Assembly (NCBI GenBank): GCA_001931905.2
Contig: MSJI02000564.1
Coordinates: 1 to 47,017, forward strand
DNA from: Cladosporium sp. IMV 00045
Taxonomy: Eukaryota > Ascomycota > Dothideomycetes > Cladosporiales > Cladosporiaceae
Direction: 5' to 3'
DNA: 47,017 bases
In this document: positions 43,201 through 47,017 of the stretch, piece after piece
Layout: each line of letters starts with the position of its first letter
Numbering within the stretch: position 1 is the first letter of the stretch
Program-made: the position numbers and the translations under genes
Notes under the pieces: model-generated
Seen by the model: the letters and a program-made list of their open reading frames with translations, nothing else
Databases searched by the model: none
What the model was told of the DNA's origin: nothing

Positions 43201-43689
43201 ATCAACCCACAATTCTACGACGCCGAACAAAGAGGCCCTAGCAGGCGCTCCAACGCGCCGTCAACGCAGGAGAAATCCCTCCCCTACGCGCCCCAGCAAT
43301 CGGCCAGAACGCCTCCCCCACCGATGCAGCAGCGCAAACAATACCGCGACGACGGCTACGCGCAAGAGCCCGTGGAGCGCTACTTCACGCCCAACCACGA
43401 GGACGGCCCTCCATCGACGGCCTCGGACGTCCAGCCCCACTTCCCCGTCAGCAGATCGCCCTACCCGCCCTCCTCCACCGGCCAGGCGCCGCAGCATTTT
43501 CGCGACGACGGCTACGGCGCGCCGTCTTCGGTCGGCCCGCAGGACAGCGAGACGCACTTGTCGGCTATCCGCCCGAATCAGAGGCGCTTCGGCGACGCGT
43601 ATGAGAAGGGCCATGAGGGCAGCAGCAGTGGGGCGAGGCGCGTAATGGACTTCTTCCGCAGGAGGGGCAGGGAGAGGGGCGGTGATTAG
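40273..43689 (+). CDS. KIN4: Kin4-type serine/threonine protein kinase
   Basis: Exons 40273-41724 and 41791-43689 give 1116 residues. Kin4-type kinases are CAMK-like; yeast Kin4 holds the spindle position checkpoint by inhibiting mitotic exit. The kinase domain begins near residue 258 with LGEGEFGKV. It has the ATP-binding Lys290 in VAIK, the catalytic HRDLKLEN (Asp385) and DFG from Asp403, then an unusually long activation segment before [12 protein letters not shown]. Flanking regions of about 250 and 520 residues are Ser/Gln/Arg-rich and disordered. The intron 41725-41790 (66 nt) has GTGAGT, a GCTAAC branch and a TTCAG acceptor. Splicing restores the conserved [29 protein letters not shown]. 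It contains no stop and is a multiple of three. A TAG immediately upstream in frame supports the start. The Kin4 call rests on the activation segment and on the DPANPEGDN block. Confidence 0.88.
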   Translation: [1138 protein letters not shown]

Positions 43690-45353
43690 ACGTGCAGGTG
43701 GAGATTGAGATTGAGATGGTGGTTCTTGCGGGGTTCTTGCATTGTGGGAAGCAACTTTTGGTCGTGAAGGGGGAGTGTTTTGTCACTTCTCGGGCTTTGC
43801 ATGGGTTTTCTTCTTTTTCTTTTTCCTTCCTCAATTTGGCATGGTTTCCTCTTCTTTTTCTTTCATAACCCTTTTTGTTTTCTGCAAGCAGGTTCGGCAT
43901 TGTAATGAGAGGGCACACCCTGCTTTTCCTGTTTTTCTCCTTCGAAATTGTTTCTACTACTGCTGGGATTACATTCAAGTCGTATAGGCATATGCACACA
44001 CAAACACACATTAGGACTGAGGAAACAAGACCCTTGGGCCCGGATTGCCGCTTCCCTGTTTTTTGGGTTGGTTTCCTCTTGCACCAGCGACGGCGTTATG
44101 GTTGGGTTTCTCGAGGAAAGATTTCACTTGTCGCGGTCGATCGGTGGATTTTGTTACAGGATCGGACAGGGAAACAATTTGAGATTGATATGGTTATATG
44201 TTGGAATTCCTTTCCTGGCTTTCATCTTTTCCTCCGACGCAATTTATTGAACCATTTCCATTTAATCAGTGATTTCATCCTCGCCTCGGACCCTCACATG
44301 CATCTCAAGTCATCATGGCCGATGTTCGGATAGCATCAAGAGATTTGACATTACAAGAGCAGGTTTCGCGTAGTATCTAGACTTGGTTCCATAAGGGAGA
44401 GTTAAGGTAAACAAAAGAATACACTTTATACTTCACATCTTCCCCCTCACAGTGAACGGGACAGAGAAGCGTCTGGCCCCAGAGGCTGGGGGAGAGTTCA
44501 GCAGGTACCTTACAAATGTACATCCACACGCCTTCACAAGATCTCGACTTTCTTCTGAGTTTGGAGTAGGGCTCAATTCTCGAGAAGAGAGGTACAGTAG
44601 GTTGCTAACCTTTATTCAGCAGGTGTATGGCAGACTCCGGACGTGCTCTATTTCACGTAATCTACAGCCCTCCGTTTGCCGAAGCGAGCCGTCCGTCGCC
44701 TGGCGCTTCTAACTTTATCTCGCAAGTGGCAGAGTGGGTTGCTACTCTAATTGAGACACGAGCCCGCTGCCTACCAACTACTACTGTTTTGTCTCTCCTT
44801 CGCCTCTCCATGCGAACCGGATCTCTTTCTCCTTGACAACACTAACCACCATTTTCCTTTTTCTCTTTTCCCTGCCGCCATTTCTCACATTCACACTCAC
44901 TGCTATACCCACGCCTTTTCATTTCTCATTCATTCTATCATCTTACTTTGTTTCGCCTAGGCCGACCTTCCCCCCTTCAGCTCTTGACTTTCTCCATCCT
45001 AGGAGGTAGGGGTCCTGTCTTGTCCTTCCGAACAGCCGCGCCAACGCCACGCCTCGCCTCGCCTCGCCTCCGCTATCTCTCTAATCCCCGGTCTGGATAA
45101 AGGGTAGTGTACTGCAGCATCGCGGCTCGCCTGCCTGCCAATACCGCCCGGTTTGGCGTGCATATACCATATTCACTATCGCTATCGCTACTATTACCTG
45201 CGCCAATACCGCGCGCTCATTCTGCTCTGAGAGACACGCCATAAGCGCTCTGCGCATCCGCGCATACGAATCTCCCACATCACAAAGAAACACCGCCTGG
45301 TTTGTCAGCGCCACATATAAGCATCCTTCCACGCACACCTCAAAAACGCAACA
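43690..45353. other. Intergenic region between the kinase and the copper ATPase
   Basis: About 1.65 kb without a recognisable gene. T-rich and CT-rich stretches mark the kinase 3' end and the ATPase leader. A GCCTC repeat lies at about 45052-45070, and an ATATAA element at 45315-45320 is only 34 bases before the next ATG, too close to be a confident TATA box. Confidence 0.45.
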
Positions 45354-47017
45354 ATGGCGCCGCCGCCGCCCACGCACATGACGACGACGACGCTGAAAGT
45401 CGAAGGCATGACCTGCGGCGCCTGCACGTCCGCCGTCGAGTCCGGCCTGCAGCCCTTGGAGGGCGTCGGGTCGGTTTCTGTCAGCTTGGTCATGGAGCGC
45501 GCAGTCGTGTCGCACGACGCCAGTCGCATTTCCGCGCAGGAGATCAGGGATATCATCGAGGATCGCGGGTTTGACGCGGAGGTGCTGGCTAGCGATGGGC
45601 CTGGTCAAGGAGAGGAGGACAGCGGGGAGGATGAAGAGGAGGGGCTTTTGCTTGGTGGTGAGGATGGTGCGCAGAGCTCGCTGCGCGCGACTACGGTTAA
45701 GGTCGGCGGGATGACTTGCGGCGCTTGCACGTCGGCTGTTGAGGGCGCGTTTAAGGATGTCGTGGGCGTGAAGAGTTTTAGCATTTCGTTGCTTTCCGAA
45801 CGAGCGGTTGTGGAGCACGATGCGGATATCCTGTCGCCGGAGCAGGTCGCGGAGATGATTGAGGATACTGGGTTTGACGCGGAGATTGTGGAGAGTAAGC
45901 AGGCGGAACCTATCGCTGGGGCTGCGACGAGGTCGCGAAGGCGGAGTGAGAGGCGGAAGCTCGTCACCACTACTGTTGCTATCGAGGGCATGACTTGCGG
46001 CGCGTGCACTTCGGCTGTCGAAGGCGGGTTCAAAGAGGTGGATGGCTTGGTGCAATTCAACATCAGTTTACTGGCCGAGCGAGCGGTGATCGTACACGAC
46101 CCGGAGAAGCTTTCCACGGCGCAGATCGTCGAGGCGATTGAGGATAGGGGATTTGATGCCGAGGTCGTATCGAGCGTGGAGGAGGGCGTGCAGACTTCAT
46201 CGACAAACGCCACCGTTTTGCTCAAGGTTTATGGTCTTCAAAGTCCAGAGTCGGCCGCTGAGCTACAACAGTTACTCACCAATCTACCTGGGATCGGATC
46301 GGCGAATATCAACTTCGCCACGACGCGTGCGGCGATCTCACATACGCCTTCGCGCATCGGCTTGCGTGCTATCGTCGAAGCCATTGAGAAGGCTGGCTAT
46401 AATGCTCTCGTGGCGGACTCGGACGACAACAACGCTCAGCTGGAATCCCTGTCGAAAACCAAAGAGATCCAAGGATGGTGGCGCGCCTTCAAAATCTCGC
46501 TCGCGTTCGCCATCCCCGTCTTCCTCATCAGCATGTTCTTCCCCATGTTCCTGCCTTTCCTGGATATCGGAAGCATCAAAGTCCCCTTGATTCCTGGCCT
46601 GTGGCTCGGCGATGTCATCTGTCTGATCTTGACGATTCCCGTGCAGTTCGGCATTGGCCGCAGGTTTTACGTCAGCGCTTTCCGCTCTCTGCGCCACAAA
46701 TCACCCACTATGGATGTTCTCGTCGTTCTCGGAACAAGCGCAGCGTTCTTTTTCAGCTGCGCCGCTATGCTTGTTTCTATGTTCACTGCGGAGCACACGA
46801 GGCCTGCCACCACTTTTGATACGAGCACCATGTTGATCACGTTCATCCTACTTGGTCGTTTCCTGGAGAACCGCGCCAAGGGTCAGACCAGCAAGGCTCT
46901 CAGCAGGCTTATGAGTTTGGCTCCTTCCACGGCTCTCATTTATGCTGATCCCATCGCTGCTGCGAAATTTGCAGAGGGCTGGGGTGCAGAGGTCAAGGAG
47001 CAGGGCGAGAAGGCTGA
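45354..47017 (+). CDS. CCC2: P1B-type copper-transporting ATPase, N-terminal part (runs off right edge)
   Basis: An open frame of 554 complete codons continues past the window end without a stop. Ccc2/ATP7-type pumps move Cu(I) into the secretory pathway to load multicopper oxidases, receiving it from the Atx1 chaperone. Three heavy-metal-associated domains each carry GMTCGACTS, with Cys pairs at 21/24, 122/125 and 215/218. A fourth HMA-like fold (about residues 287-352, LLKVYGLQSPESAAEL to AIEKAGYNAL) lacks the CxxC. Acidic and Arg-rich linkers separate the domains. Membrane segments start near residue 380 (FKISLAFAIPVFLISMFF), then VICLILTIPVQFGIG, VLVVLGTSAAFFFSCAAMLV and TMLITFILLGRFLE. 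The CPC, DKTGT and ATP-binding motifs should lie beyond the window. A second ATG at residue 9 is a possible start. Confidence 0.93.
   Translation, partial: MAPPPPTHMTTTTLKVEGMTCGACTSAVESGLQPLEGVGSVSVSLVMERAVVSHDASRISAQEIRDIIEDRGFDAEVLASDGPGQGEEDSGEDEEEGLLLGGEDGAQSSLRATTVKVGGMTCGACTSAVEGAFKDVVGVKSFSISLLSERAVVEHDADILSPEQVAEMIEDTGFDAEIVESKQAEPIAGAATRSRRRSERRKLVTTTVAIEGMTCGACTSAVEGGFKEVDGLVQFNISLLAERAVIVHDPEKLSTAQIVEAIEDRGFDAEVVSSVEEGVQTSSTNATVLLKVYGLQSPESAAELQQLLTNLPGIGSANINFATTRAAISHTPSRIGLRAIVEAIEKAGYNALVADSDDNNAQLESLSKTKEIQGWWRAFKISLAFAIPVFLISMFFPMFLPFLDIGSIKVPLIPGLWLGDVICLILTIPVQFGIGRRFYVSAFRSLRHKSPTMDVLVVLGTSAAFFFSCAAMLVSMFTAEHTRPATTFDTSTMLITFILLGRFLENRAKGQTSKALSRLMSLAPSTALIYADPIAAAKFAEGWGAEVKEQGEKA

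Noticed and set aside
1..47017. CRISPR arrays, defence islands, transposons, integrated viruses, or a secondary-metabolite cluster
   Set aside because: No spaced direct-repeat array, transposase, reverse transcriptase, viral gene or polyketide/peptide synthetase was seen. The SDR reductase and zinc-cluster factor are not adjacent to any biosynthetic core gene.

Overview
This window looks like core chromosome of a filamentous ascomycete (Pezizomycotina). A Dothideomycete is my best guess, but that finer placement is inference. The grounds are short GT...AG introns (about 53-300 nt) with CTAAC/CTGAC-like branch sites, long intergenic spaces, roughly balanced-to-GC-rich coding sequence, and the gene set itself: a COP9 signalosome subunit, HET-C, a FacB/Cat8-type zinc-cluster regulator, ATG2 and a Kin4-type kinase. 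I see no bacterial, viral, transposon or CRISPR content and no biosynthetic gene cluster.

Layout, left to right. The 5' half of CDC14 phosphatase (minus) runs off the left edge. A SET-domain lysine methyltransferase (plus, 4 exons) is divergent from it. After a 2.5 kb non-coding stretch come a FacB/Cat8-like Zn2Cys6 transcription factor (plus, 3 exons), a CsbD/Hmp1-like small stress protein (plus, 2 exons), an NAD kinase (plus) and a senescence/spartin-domain protein (plus). COP9 signalosome subunit 7 is on the minus strand. Next are a doubtful single-pass membrane protein (plus), an extended SDR reductase (minus) and a large HET-C protein with a repetitive tail (minus). A fungal F-box-like/2EXR-type gene (minus) is broken by one in-frame TAG. 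An ADGF/ADA2-family adenosine deaminase (minus) is divergent from ATG2 (plus, 2 exons). After a 4 kb stretch without recognisable genes come a Kin4-type kinase (plus, 2 exons) and the 5' part of a Ccc2/ATP7-type copper ATPase (plus) running off the right edge.

The genes do not form an operon-like or cluster-like pathway. They are independent housekeeping and regulatory genes: mitotic exit (CDC14, Kin4), carbon-source regulation, NADP supply, protein degradation control, autophagy, purine salvage, copper trafficking and self/non-self recognition. Most of the interest is in gene structure. Two introns have a length divisible by three and no stop codon, so retention gives in-frame longer proteins. 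ATG2 ends in a five-codon exon. One gene carries a lone nonsense codon. One possible membrane protein has its membrane segment and its tail in different frames. I found no convincing undescribed system. Exon borders were read by eye and no similarity search was run.
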